Assembly: GCA_964523015.1 (NCBI GenBank)
Contig: CAZFXN010000043.1
Coordinates: 1 to 26,324, forward strand
Reading direction: 5' to 3'
DNA length: 26,324 nt
DNA from: JAWXBT01 sp964523015
Lineage (GTDB): Bacteria; Bdellovibrionota_C; UBA2361; J135
Every line of letters begins with the position of its first letter. Positions within the stretch are counted from its first letter, which is position 1. The notes below the pieces were generated by a model. That model saw only the letters and a list, made by a program, of their open reading frames with translations, was not told the DNA's origin and searched no databases. A program made the translations under genes and the position numbers. Below are positions 8,660-17,138 of the stretch, in pieces.

Positions 8660-9631
8660 ATGATTATTGTTACTGGCGGTGCAGGATTTATTGGAAGTGC
8701 AATGGTTGCAAAACTTAATAGCCAAGGTCTTAGCAATATTGTCATCGTTGATGAATTAAAATCTGACGAAAAGTGGAAGAATCTAAACGGTAAACTTTTC
8801 TTTGATTACATAAATAAAGATCGATTTCTAAGCTTAATTGAAAATGATGAATTAAACTTTACTATTGAGGCGATCTTTCATTTAGGTGCTTGCTCATCGA
8901 CCACAGAGACTGATGGTGAGTACATGATGAGCAATAATTATCGGTATACTAAAACGTTAGCTGAGTGGGCTATTGCAAATAAAATACGGTTTATCTATGC
9001 AAGTAGTGCCGCAACATATGGCGATGGAGAGCTTGGATACGATGATAAGGGTGATAGTTTAACTAAACTTAAACCACTTAATCTATACGGATTTTCAAAA
9101 CACTCCTTTGATCTCTGTGCTACAAAAACTGGGGCGATTAAACATATCTGTGGATTAAAGTTTTTCAATGTGTATGGTCCTAACGAGTATCACAAGGGTG
9201 ACATGGCTAGTGTTGCTTTTAAAGGATACGAAAACATCGTTAAGAATTCCAAAATAAAACTTTTTAAGTCACATAATCCACTTTATAAAGATGGGGAATT
9301 TTACCGTGATTTTGTATACGTTAAAGATTGCGTCGATGTAATGTGGTGGCTCTATAAAAAGAGAAGAGTTAACGGTCTTTTCAATCTTGGAACTGGAAAG
9401 GCTACAAGCTGGAACGAGCTTGCCAATGCTCTATTTAAGGCACTAAATCTTGAACCTAAGATAGAATATATAGATATGCCGGAGAATATTCAGAATCAAT
9501 ATCAGTACCGCACCGAAGCTAAGATGGAGAAACTTAAAAAAGCTGGGTGTCCGGTAAAATTTAGAGACATAAATGAAGGTGTACTGGATTACGTAAATAA
9601 TCACCTCTCACAAAAAGAGAGATATTTTTAG
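8660..9631 (+). CDS. hldD: ADP-L-glycero-D-manno-heptose 6-epimerase
   Basis: The 323-residue product is a short-chain dehydrogenase/reductase-type epimerase that converts ADP-D-glycero- to ADP-L-glycero-manno-heptose, the heptose donor for the LPS inner core, in the cytoplasm. The N-terminal nucleotide-binding motif TGGAGFIG is at residues 5-12, ACSSTTETDG at about 77-86 is very typical of HldD, and the catalytic Tyr143-x3-Lys147 with Ser at about 115-116 is intact. Family members are usually 310-330 residues. AAGGAAGG lies about ten bases before the ATG, within the end of the preceding gene, so the two are probably cotranscribed. Presence of this gene indicates a heptose-containing LPS core. 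Confidence 0.93.
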   Translation: MIIVTGGAGFIGSAMVAKLNSQGLSNIVIVDELKSDEKWKNLNGKLFFDYINKDRFLSLIENDELNFTIEAIFHLGACSSTTETDGEYMMSNNYRYTKTLAEWAIANKIRFIYASSAATYGDGELGYDDKGDSLTKLKPLNLYGFSKHSFDLCATKTGAIKHICGLKFFNVYGPNEYHKGDMASVAFKGYENIVKNSKIKLFKSHNPLYKDGEFYRDFVYVKDCVDVMWWLYKKRRVNGLFNLGTGKATSWNELANALFKALNLEPKIEYIDMPENIQNQYQYRTEAKMEKLKKAGCPVKFRDINEGVLDYVNNHLSQKERYF

Positions 9632-9639
9632 GATTTTTC

Positions 9640-10455
9640 TTGGACTTGGTGAATCAAGAATTAGAACCTCAATCTAAATTTGAATTTGGAAAGAACTGGC
9701 TCTCTTTCGCAAAAAACGCTTTGACTGATGCTAAAATTGAGTCTGGTCGGAAACACTTTAGATCTCTTCTCCCCGATGTTCCATTTAAAGGAAAAACTTT
9801 TCTTGATATCGGCTTTGGTCAAGGGCTAGCTCTTTTTTATGCGGCTGAATTAGGAGCAAAAGCATTAGGGATAGATCCAGATGAGAAAAATCTTTTAGCG
9901 ATTGAGTATACCTCTTCTTTTTTTCAAAATGTAACTATCCCAAATGCTTTAGTAGGCTCAATCTTAGATTCTGATTTTGTTGATTCACAAAGATCTAAAT
10001 ATGACATTGTGTACTCTTGGGGTGTTCTCCATCATACCGGAAATCTGAAATATGCGCTTAAAAACTCTATCGATTTAGTTGCTTCAGGTGGGCACCTAAT
10101 TATCGCTACCTATGATAGACACTGGACTTCTCCTCTCTGGCACCTGATTAAGCGTCTCTATAATAAGAACTCAGGCAATAATTCAGGAGATCTAATTAGA
10201 AGAGTAATGCTATCTCTATTTTATTATCCACTCCTTTTAGGTACCTGGATCATAACCAAAAAGAGTTTTTTTCAAGGAACTCGTGGCATGGATTTCTATC
10301 ATGATCTTAAAGACTGGATCGGGGGATATCCTTACGAATACATGACCAAAGAGGAGATATTAGCTTTTGTGCCAAGTGAATTTAAACTTCTTAGATACCT
10401 ACCGCCATTAGTACCAACTGGGAATCATCAGTTAGTTTTTCAAAAGACTAACTAA
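9640..10455 (+). CDS. Class I SAM-dependent methyltransferase
   Basis: The 271-residue protein starts at TTG 9640, chosen because AGGA lies six bases upstream and no ATG precedes the SAM-binding region. Motif I FLDIGFGQG (residues 54-62) and the acidic GIDPDE after the second strand bind S-adenosylmethionine; VYSWGVLHHTG around 128-138 is motif IV of the Methyltransf_11/UbiE-like group. The C-terminal half (aromatic, with a hydrophobic stretch near 190-205) is probably acceptor-specific. The substrate is unknown; its position as the last gene of the glycan cluster suggests methylation of a sugar or lipid. It ends tail-to-tail over 8 bases with ccmH on the other strand. Confidence 0.8.
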   Translation: MDLVNQELEPQSKFEFGKNWLSFAKNALTDAKIESGRKHFRSLLPDVPFKGKTFLDIGFGQGLALFYAAELGAKALGIDPDEKNLLAIEYTSSFFQNVTIPNALVGSILDSDFVDSQRSKYDIVYSWGVLHHTGNLKYALKNSIDLVASGGHLIIATYDRHWTSPLWHLIKRLYNKNSGNNSGDLIRRVMLSLFYYPLLLGTWIITKKSFFQGTRGMDFYHDLKDWIGGYPYEYMTKEEILAFVPSEFKLLRYLPPLVPTGNHQLVFQKTN

Positions 10456-10906
10456 GTTCTTGATCTATTTTCTTATCCCAAGATGAGTCTATTTTAGAGA
10501 GCTTAGTGGAAGTACCAACCTTAGCTTTTTTAAGGTTAGATTTTAACCAAAAGATAATCATCGCTGCGCCAACAATTAAAAATAGAAAAGGTGTAATCCA
10601 AGCAGTAAGACCAAAACCACTTGCATCAGGAGAAGCCTTGATAGTTTCGCCATAAACTTCAAAAAGGTATGCATCAATACTTTGTAAAGATTCTCCTGCT
10701 GCTACTTTCACTCTAATTTTCTCTTTAAGTTCACTTGCCGCAGTACTAGGGCAGTCCTGAAGCAACCGTCCCGGACAATACGGGCTCATTGTATTAGCAA
10801 ATACATCTTGAGCGATCCGCGTTTGCTGATCGTTTAACTCAATTGATTGAGCTAACGGAGCAACTAAAATGCTTAGTAGTAAAAAGCTAATTAAAAATAA
10901 TCTCAT
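10448..10906 (-). CDS. ccmH: CcmH-type cytochrome c maturation protein with C-x7-C motif
   Basis: The 152-residue protein has a signal peptide (1-22), a periplasmic CcmH/NrfF/Ccl2 domain (about 24-92), one membrane helix at about 101-120 and a short cytoplasmic tail. CcmH is a thiol-reducing partner that presents apocytochrome c for heme attachment in system I. The usual LRCxxC motif is replaced by SPYCPGRLLQDCPS, with Cys44 and Cys52 seven residues apart, a spacing I know from CcmH-like proteins of deltaproteobacteria and relatives. Other ccm genes are absent from the window. Its ATG overlaps the stop of pyrE (ATGA), so the two are translationally coupled, an odd pairing functionally. Confidence 0.8.
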   Translation of the reverse strand: MRLFLISFLLLSILVAPLAQSIELNDQQTRIAQDVFANTMSPYCPGRLLQDCPSTAASELKEKIRVKVAAGESLQSIDAYLFEVYGETIKASPDASGFGLTAWITPFLFLIVGAAMIIFWLKSNLKKAKVGTSTKLSKIDSSWDKKIDQELS

Positions 10907-11577
10907 TGTTTGGCTCCATACTCTTCTAAATAACTAGCAATTCGACCTTTTAAATCACTAGTTAACACAAAGCCGCTGCTATTTGCTGAAGATAAATACT
11001 CTACGATTTGATGAATGTTTACGATCGGAAAAACTTTTACACCCTGGTCTTTCTCTGCTTCAGCAACTGCTGAAAGAGCTCCAGTGCCGCGCTCTGCCCT
11101 ATCAACAGAGATAACGATCCCTAAAATTGAGATGTCACCAAAAGAATGAATTAATGGAACTACCTCTCTCACTGTTGTGCCAGCAGTAATAACATCTTCT
11201 ACGATGACTACTTTCATTCCTGCACTTAGCTTTGTTCCAACTAAGCTACCGCCATCACCATGATCTTTTGATTCTTTTCGATTAAATGAAAATCCAACAT
11301 TTTTCTTATGATCTTGAAACAGTGCTGTGACGGTACTAACTGAGAGAGGAACCCCTTTGTAAGCTGGTCCAAATATCACATCAACATTTCCCAGTCCCGA
11401 AGCAATCACATGAGAGGCATAGTATTTGCCAATCTCTGATATTTTCTCTCCGGTATTAAAATTTCCGGTATTTACAAAGTATGGCGTTTTTCTCCCTGAC
11501 TTCGTTACAAAATCTCCAAAAGTTAACGCTCCTGAACTAACAAGAAAGTTAATAAATTGTTTTTGATAATCTTTCAT
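10903..11577 (-). CDS. pyrE: Orotate phosphoribosyltransferase
   Basis: PyrE joins orotate to PRPP to give OMP in de novo pyrimidine synthesis. The 224-residue product shows the full family pattern: an N-terminal GALTFGDF..KSGRKTPYF segment (16-34), the flexible catalytic loop FNRKESKDHGDGGSLVG (98-114), and the PRPP-binding motif VVIVEDVITAGTT (123-135). E. coli PyrE has 213 residues. It is the first gene of a two-gene unit with ccmH. The 199-base gap to the divergent kinase gene contains a doubled 11-mer (AAATATCATTC at 11590-11600 and 11602-11612) and a small GCCC/GGGC hairpin about 60 bases before the ATG, which could lie in the leader; regulation is otherwise not evident. Confidence 0.95.
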   Translation of the reverse strand: MKDYQKQFINFLVSSGALTFGDFVTKSGRKTPYFVNTGNFNTGEKISEIGKYYASHVIASGLGNVDVIFGPAYKGVPLSVSTVTALFQDHKKNVGFSFNRKESKDHGDGGSLVGTKLSAGMKVVIVEDVITAGTTVREVVPLIHSFGDISILGIVISVDRAERGTGALSAVAEAEKDQGVKVFPIVNIHQIVEYLSSANSSGFVLTSDLKGRIASYLEEYGAKQ

Positions 11578-11776
11578 CTTAACTTACCTAAATATCATTC
11601 TAAATATCATTCATGGACGAGGCGTGCCCAGATCGGGCTACTTAAGTTACTACAAACCTCTCAAATCATGAAAAGCTATAGAAAGGCGCGAGTTTAAGCA
11701 TGATAACCCTCTAATTTTAATCAACTTTAAATGTAATCAATTAATTAAGAACAGTGTCTTAACTGTCGATATTCAT

Positions 11777-13636
11777 ATGGGGCATTATAAGAGGTTGTAT
11801 CAAGTGAAGCTAAACTCAGGTCAGGAAAGTCAAAGTAAACTCTTTGCAGAAAGATACCAGCTACTAAAGACCATCGGAGAAGGTGGCATGGGACAGGTGT
11901 GTCTTGCCAAGGACACCCTCTTAGATAACTACCAACTCGCTTTAAAAGTTCTTCATCCAGAACTTTCAAAAGACGAAGAGCATGTAAAAAGTTTCTTTAA
12001 AGAAGCTCAGCTTAATAGAAAAATTAATCACCCAAATGTAGTCAGAATTTTTGATGTGGGTCAGGCAGAGGAAGTTGTCTACTACACAATGGAGTATGTT
12101 GAGGGAACTTCTCTTAAAGAGAAAATCGCTCGTGGGCCACTAGCTACTGAAGAGTGTATTAGATTACTAAAAGAAGTATGCGCTGGTCTAGCGGCAATAC
12201 ATGATACTGGAATTATTCATCGAGATCTTAAACCTGGCAACGTAATGATTGAAGCTGGTGGCGTGGCAAAAATTGCCGATTTTGGAATTGCAAAAACAGT
12301 TGCTTCAGATATTACAGAAAATAAAGAATTAGTTGGATGTGCCCACTATATGGCGCCAGAGCTATGGAAGGGAAAAGAAGCCTCTGTTCAAACTGATATT
12401 TATGCTCTCGGAATAATTCTCTTTGAAATGCTAACTGGCAAGGTCCCTTATAGTGAAGGGATCTCTACAGACCTTCTAAGACAGCATATCTGTGCGCCGA
12501 TTCCAGAAGTTAAAAACGATGCTACCCCCTCTTACTTAAAACGGCTTTGCTATAAGCTTCTTTCTAAAAATGACTTTGAAAGACCAAAAAATTGTTACGA
12601 AATTATACAGAAATTATCACAAGGTACCTCAACCTCGATTACCCATGACGACTTTGTAAGACCAACTGTAATGGGGGGTCTAGAAACACGCGCAATAATT
12701 GATCAACAAAAAAATAAGCTTCCTGATTATACGACTTTAAAACGTAAAACGAATCCCGATAGTTATAAAATTCCAGTTACTGAAGTTAGGGCGGAACTAA
12801 GAAAAACAAGTCTTGCTTCCTTTGCTGGTACCTACGTCCCGCAAGGAACTGTTGGATCTTATTCAGTTCATCCTGACCAACCGATAGGACTGCAGATCTT
12901 TTACTCTTTCGTCTTTATAATTACGGTAGGTTTGTTTGCTCATAATTACATGATTCCTTGGGATAGCCTGCTTATGTCCAGCGGGGGGTTAGTCACAGGT
13001 GTTTCGTTTATTGGAAACCTAGCTCTTTGTATAGTGGGGCTATCTATCTTGTTCTCTATTCCGGCCGCTATTGTTGCCGCTCTTCGCCCAGGATACATGA
13101 GAGAGAAAAGATTTTTTGTTATGTGGGGCGAGCTCTGCTGTTTACTAGTAGCTATCTGCATATCTCTTTTTGTATGGCAGCTTTTTCAATCTTCAGATGA
13201 TCTAATCAGAACATTGACTGAAAATCCAAGCTCTTTGTATAACAACTTTAAGAAATCTGCAGAGATGCTGATCTACGTAGCGCTATTCGTCCCAAAGTTT
13301 GTATTGCAAGATCTGAGCTTAGTTTATTATCTCTGTTTGGCGTGTTATGCCATTGGAGCATTTGCAATTTTTCAAACTAGCTTACCAGGAAGAAACTCCA
13401 TATTTACGATCTGCATGATACTTTTGCCGCTTATTCTTTTCGTTGAATACTCCCTGCCAATACATGCTCGGGATTCTTTCTATAACTTAACAGTACAAAC
13501 AGTTACCATTCCTATAGGATCTCATAAATTTGAACTTAGTAAATTTGCGCTTTACTGCGGAATTTTTAATTGGTGTGTAATTTTTTTCTTAGTGACTTTT
13601 CTAAGGCGGATCGTGACTTTGGCCAGACGACAGTAG
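11777..13636 (+). CDS. Membrane-anchored eukaryote-like Ser/Thr protein kinase
   Basis: Residues about 27-285 form a complete Hanks-type kinase: Gly loop GEGGMG (34-39), ATP lysine Lys57, Glu76 in helix C, catalytic HRDLKPGN (148-155), DFG (168-170) and APE (193-195), so it should be active. A Ser/Thr/Lys-rich linker (285-365) leads to a C-terminal half with about six or seven hydrophobic segments (365-619), rather than the usual single helix with an extracellular PASTA or beta-propeller sensor. Start choice: ATG 11777 has no clear ribosome site, whereas GTG 11804 (codon 10) has AAGAGG nine bases upstream and may be the true start. It is transcribed alone, divergently from pyrE. The multi-span domain could sense the membrane or a small molecule; that is inference. 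Confidence 0.85.
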   Translation: MGHYKRLYQVKLNSGQESQSKLFAERYQLLKTIGEGGMGQVCLAKDTLLDNYQLALKVLHPELSKDEEHVKSFFKEAQLNRKINHPNVVRIFDVGQAEEVVYYTMEYVEGTSLKEKIARGPLATEECIRLLKEVCAGLAAIHDTGIIHRDLKPGNVMIEAGGVAKIADFGIAKTVASDITENKELVGCAHYMAPELWKGKEASVQTDIYALGIILFEMLTGKVPYSEGISTDLLRQHICAPIPEVKNDATPSYLKRLCYKLLSKNDFERPKNCYEIIQKLSQGTSTSITHDDFVRPTVMGGLETRAIIDQQKNKLPDYTTLKRKTNPDSYKIPVTEVRAELRKTSLASFAGTYVPQGTVGSYSVHPDQPIGLQIFYSFVFIITVGLFAHNYMIPWDSLLMSSGGLVTGVSFIGNLALCIVGLSILFSIPAAIVAALRPGYMREKRFFVMWGELCCLLVAICISLFVWQLFQSSDDLIRTLTENPSSLYNNFKKSAEMLIYVALFVPKFVLQDLSLVYYLCLACYAIGAFAIFQTSLPGRNSIFTICMILLPLILFVEYSLPIHARDSFYNLTVQTVTIPIGSHKFELSKFALYCGIFNWCVIFFLVTFLRRIVTLARRQ

Positions 13637-13861
13637 TTTGATAATCCTTCTATGTTTATTCACTAACCTTACTTAAAAGATTCAGCTCGAATAAAGAGAT
13701 CCATCCTTAAGCATTCTTTTCTCTTCAGAGATATTTTTATTCAGAGACATTGGAAAGAAAAAGTTAGAAGAAGCGGCGATATGACGAACCAGGAAAACAG
13801 ATTTCAACAATACAAAAACATTTACATAAACCTACAAACCTCAAGATCGAGAAAAAATAAG

Positions 13862-13909
13862 ACGGCGAAAAGATAAGGCTGCGAAAGGATAATACGGTGA
13901 AAGGATGCC
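13862..13909. repeat. 16-bp tandem repeat, three diverged copies
   Basis: Copies 13862-13877, 13878-13893 and 13894-13909 share a core of GCGAAAGGATAA type, each preceded by ACGG or GCT. The repeat leads directly into the GC-rich structured block. Confidence 0.75.
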
Positions 13910-14207
13910 GGTCTGGGGGCTACGCCGAGGTGGAGGAGAACTACACACTCGTACCATAACCACCAGACAGGACATCACATCGAAGCACCATCACGAAGCT
14001 AGAGAGAGAGAGAGCAACGTGATGATGTAAGAGCACCGCTAGCGCGAGACTGGGAATGAACTCGTCAGACCCCGTTCCAACGGTGCATGCATCTGTCTCA
14101 GTATGGCACGCGGCCAAATCAACCTTCGGTTCGCGACCGAAAGCTGCCGGGAGGGGTGGACAGATGCGTAACTGAATTCTCATTATTTAAGAAAATTCAA
14201 TTACGCA
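13894..14207. ncRNA. Candidate structured non-coding RNA, family unresolved
   Basis: GC rises to about 52% (13921-14040), 57% (14041-14100) and 63% (14101-14160) by count, against roughly 38-40% around it, as structured RNA genes do in AT-rich genomes. Pairings visible: GTCTGG 13911-13916 with CCAGAC 13963-13968; CATCACG 13989-13995 with CGTGATG 14018-14024 plus inner GCT/AGC around an AG-repeat loop; GCACCG (about 14033-14038) with CGGTGC 14081-14086; and a perfect 9-bp closing stem GCATCTGTC 14089-14097 with GACAGATGC 14159-14167, which encloses the hairpin TTCGGT/ACCGAA at about 14125-14141. I searched by eye for signature motifs of RNase P RNA, tmRNA, SRP RNA, 5S rRNA and tRNA on both strands and found none. 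Strand and exact ends are undetermined. Confidence 0.5.
14165..14207. other. 43-base inverted repeat at the edge of the GC-rich block
   Basis: Arms 14165-14178 and 14194-14207 pair at 13 of 14 positions around a 15-base AT-rich loop. The one mismatch (C172/A200 in the last three digits) becomes a G-U pair if the minus strand is transcribed. It shares three bases with the 9-bp closing stem 14089-14167, so the two helices would compete at their junction. No T-run follows on either side, so it is not a standard terminator. Confidence 0.7.
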
Positions 14208-14285
14208 CCTGATCCGATCTCCTCACCAAGCTAATGCTCAAATGGAAATTCTCAATCAAAAACTATAGATAACCAAAAATACGCC

Positions 14286-14330
14286 GCTTCTCCGTTAATG
14301 TCCGATTTACTGATTCATTAACGGAGGAGC
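14286..14330 (-). terminator. 15-bp stem hairpin, possible secA-operon terminator
   Basis: Arms 14286-14300 and 14316-14330 pair along 15 positions around a 15-base loop. Read on the minus strand, downstream of secA, the stem is followed within about seven bases by TTTTT (14279-14275), as in an intrinsic terminator. The one imperfect pair (289/327) is G-U on the plus strand but A-C on the minus strand, so transcription direction is not settled. Confidence 0.55.
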
Positions 14331-14492
14331 GAAAATTCTCTTCTACTTTTACCAAATTGTTTTTCGCTATAGAAAAGGTGCTACTTTTCAAACGAAAGTT
14401 AAGGGTAATCAATTTTATATATCTAAGCAACTATATGGGCAACCATATGGGCAAAACAGTTGCGATTAAATACTTCTAAATAACTATAAAGA

Positions 14493-17138
14493 CTATCTTT
14501 TCTGCTTCCTTCTCTGCTTTCTAGCCTCTTTTAAACGCTCTCGCTCTCTTTCGGGATCTTTAACTGTCTGTTCTGACTCGTTCTTTTGAGGCTCTTCAGT
14601 TGGCGAAGCTGCGTGAAGTAGGGACATCGACCTTTCCTGCTCCTCCCTCCTCTTTAGTTCTGCCTCCTCTAGGGCCTTTGCCTCCTCATCAGTCAGGAGT
14701 CTTACGGCATATAGCTTTCTAACAATATCCTCTTTCATACTTCGAAGCATTTTTTGAAAAAGAAGAAAGCCCTCTTTTTGATATTCATGAAGAGGATTTT
14801 TTTGTCCATATCCGCGCAGTCCAATTCCCTCTTTTAAATGATCCATCTCTAAAAGATGTAGCTTCCAGAAATGATCAAGAGATTGAAGATAGATATGCTG
14901 CTCAATGTTTGAGAGCTGCTCGCCGCCAATTGATTCGACCTGCTTATCGTAAAGCTCTTTTGATCTTTTACGAACAACATCAAAGATCTCTTGTAGATCC
15001 CCTGAAAGTTCAGAATCAAGTGGAGCGCCAAAGAAAAACTTAAACTGATCTAGTATAATACCAGTCTCCCACTCCGATCTTTTCTTTCTCTCTTCACAAA
15101 CAGCTAAAACTAGCTCTTCTAAAATATCATCCTTAATCTGCTCAATCTGTTCTCTAATTGCCTTACCATCAAGAGCCTTTGCTCTTTCAGAATAGATGAC
15201 TTCCCGCTGCTTATTCATTACATCGTCATACTCAAGGAGATGTTTTCTAATGTCGAAATTGTACCCTTCAACCCGAGTTTGAGCATTCTCTATAGCACGG
15301 GAGATCATCCTTCCCTCAAGCGGCTCATCCTCGTTCATTCCAAAACTTGTCATAATTGACTGGAGGCGCTCTCCTCCAAATCGCTTCATAAGATCGTCTT
15401 CAAGTGAAACATAGAATCGAGTGGATCCAGGATCTCCTTGACGACCTGATCGACCACGAAGCTGATTATCGATTCGTCGTGACTCATGTCTCTCAGTGCC
15501 GATAATATGAAGTCCGCCAAGCTCTATGACTTTTTGTTTCTCATCCGCGCATAACTTTGAATATTTCTGAAAAGCTTCTTTATAAACAGGATCGTTAAGA
15601 TCTTTTAAACCGGTTTCAGATTGAGCAAGAAATTCCGGATTTCCTCCAAGCATAATATCTGTTCCTCGTCCGGCCATATTTGTTGAAATAGTGACCGATC
15701 CAAACCTTCCAGCTTGTGATACAATTTCCGCCTCTCTCTCATGCTGCTTTGCGTTAAGCACGTTATGTTTGACCCCTGTGCTGGCAAGCACTTTTGCTAA
15801 ATGCTCACTCTGCTCAATGCTAATGGTACCGACTAGGATAGGCTGACCACTCTCTGCCAATTCTTTAATCTCCTCAATCACCGCTTCTGTTTTACCTTTT
15901 TTAGTAGCGTAGATGGTGTCGGTATAATCATTTCTGACCATCGGTTTATTAGTTGGGATTACTACAACCTCTAGTTTATAAATCTTTTTGAACTCTACAG
16001 ACTCAGTATCTGCAGTTCCTGTCATACCGGAGAGCTTTTCGTACATCCTAAAATAGTTTTGAAAAGTAATTGAGGCGAGGGTTTGATTTTCGCGAGCTAC
16101 CTTAACTCCCTCTTTAGCTTCAACTGCTTGATGAAGACCATCGGACCAACGTCGTCCGGTCATTAATCGACCAGTAAATTCATCTACTATTATTATTTGA
16201 CCATCCCGAACAACATAATCAACATCAAGCTCCATAGTCACATGAGCTCTTAATGATTGATTTACATGGTGCACGATCTCCGCATTCATCGGATCGTATA
16301 AGTTGTCTATGTTTAGTAATTTTTCAACGTGGGCAATCCCCTCTTCCGTCAATGTTGGCTGCTTTGATCGGGCCTCAATTTCAAAATCTTTCTCTTTGTT
16401 TAATTTCGGAATTATTGCGTTAATACTAGCGTAAAGCTCAGAGCTATCCTCTGCCGGTCCTGAAATAATAAGCGGTGTTCTAGCTTCATCAACCAAAATT
16501 GAGTCAACCTCATCGACGATAGCGTAGTGATGGGCTCTTTGGCATTTATCCTCTAGGCGAAACTTCATGTTATCGCGGAGATAATCAAAGCCAAACTCAT
16601 TATTCTGTCCGTAGGTAATATCTGCTCCATAGGCTTTATGTCGATCGTCCTCATCGAGCCCCGGGACAACTACTCCAACATCAAGTCCTAAGTAATTATA
16701 AACTTGTCCCATCCAAGCAGCGTCACGCTTGGCTAGATAGTCGTTGACTGTAACGACATGAACACCTCTACCTCCAAGAGCATTAAGATATGCTGGCAAT
16801 GTTGCTACTAGTGTTTTTCCCTCACCAGTTTTCATCTCGGCGATCTTACCACTATGTAAAACTGCACCACCAATAAGCTGCACATCAAAGTGCCTCATGT
16901 TTAGGACTCGTATAGATGCTTCTCGCACCGTGGCAAAGGCTTCTGGCATGATGCTATCTAAAGGCTCTTCTTTGAGTAACCTTTCACGAAAGAGATTAGT
17001 TTGATTTTTAAGATCAACATCGCTAAGAGCCTTAATCTTCTCTTCAAGATCATTAACTCTGACAACAAGTGGCTTTAGCGATTTTAAAATTCGATCGTTA
17101 CGGGTTCCAAAAACTTTTCGAGTGATTAGAGACAACAT
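14493..17138 (-). CDS. secA: Preprotein translocase ATPase SecA
   Basis: SecA is the motor that drives unfolded preproteins through SecYEG. The 881-residue protein has Walker A MKTGEGKT (102-109), Walker B DEVD (209-212) followed by SILVDEARTPLIISGP, the preprotein cross-linking domain, NBD2 with the helicase-like GRGTDI and QLRGRSGRQGDPGS motifs, and the helical scaffold/wing with HLLEMDHLKEGIGLRGYGQ. The C-terminal zinc-binding SEC-C motif (CxC...CH) found in E. coli SecA is absent; the protein ends in a highly charged Arg/Lys/Glu tail (about 815-881). That implies no SecB docking through this motif. It follows murI by 70 bases on the same strand and is probably the last gene of a phhB-murI-secA unit. 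Confidence 0.98.
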   Translation of the reverse strand: MLSLITRKVFGTRNDRILKSLKPLVVRVNDLEEKIKALSDVDLKNQTNLFRERLLKEEPLDSIMPEAFATVREASIRVLNMRHFDVQLIGGAVLHSGKIAEMKTGEGKTLVATLPAYLNALGGRGVHVVTVNDYLAKRDAAWMGQVYNYLGLDVGVVVPGLDEDDRHKAYGADITYGQNNEFGFDYLRDNMKFRLEDKCQRAHHYAIVDEVDSILVDEARTPLIISGPAEDSSELYASINAIIPKLNKEKDFEIEARSKQPTLTEEGIAHVEKLLNIDNLYDPMNAEIVHHVNQSLRAHVTMELDVDYVVRDGQIIIVDEFTGRLMTGRRWSDGLHQAVEAKEGVKVARENQTLASITFQNYFRMYEKLSGMTGTADTESVEFKKIYKLEVVVIPTNKPMVRNDYTDTIYATKKGKTEAVIEEIKELAESGQPILVGTISIEQSEHLAKVLASTGVKHNVLNAKQHEREAEIVSQAGRFGSVTISTNMAGRGTDIMLGGNPEFLAQSETGLKDLNDPVYKEAFQKYSKLCADEKQKVIELGGLHIIGTERHESRRIDNQLRGRSGRQGDPGSTRFYVSLEDDLMKRFGGERLQSIMTSFGMNEDEPLEGRMISRAIENAQTRVEGYNFDIRKHLLEYDDVMNKQREVIYSERAKALDGKAIREQIEQIKDDILEELVLAVCEERKKRSEWETGIILDQFKFFFGAPLDSELSGDLQEIFDVVRKRSKELYDKQVESIGGEQLSNIEQHIYLQSLDHFWKLHLLEMDHLKEGIGLRGYGQKNPLHEYQKEGFLLFQKMLRSMKEDIVRKLYAVRLLTDEEAKALEEAELKRREEQERSMSLLHAASPTEEPQKNESEQTVKDPERERERLKEARKQRRKQKR

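Larger units (their letters stand above)
13637..14492. other. 856-base region without a convincing protein gene
   Basis: This gap between the kinase and secA holds an AT-rich beginning (with one weak 31-codon frame at 13781-13876), a 16-bp tandem repeat (13862-13909), a GC-rich block of inverted repeats (about 13894-14170), two long hairpins (14165-14207 and 14286-14330), and an AT-rich end with a doubled ATATGGGCAA. An 80-codon minus frame at 13941-14183 has no family features and lies wholly within the structured GC-rich block, so I do not call it. Confidence 0.7.

Noticed and set aside
13781..13876. 31-codon frame with a moderate ribosome site
   Set aside because: It has a biased Asn/Gln/Lys/Arg composition with its end inside a tandem repeat, and no other support.
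13921..13960. tmRNA tag-like reading AEVEENYTLVP before TAA
   Set aside because: It resembles the end of an SsrA tag only in the ENY part; the required Ala-Ala end, the GGTTCGAC-type 5' region and the 3' CCA-ending acceptor arm are not found at suitable distances.
14120..14145. T-arm-like hairpin with loop TTCGCGA
   Set aside because: The loop lacks the conserved A58, and no acceptor stem or anticodon arm can be built around it, so it is not a tRNA.
13941..14183. 80-codon minus-strand protein frame
   Set aside because: It lies inside the GC-rich inverted-repeat block, has no recognisable domain, and its composition follows from the structure of the DNA.
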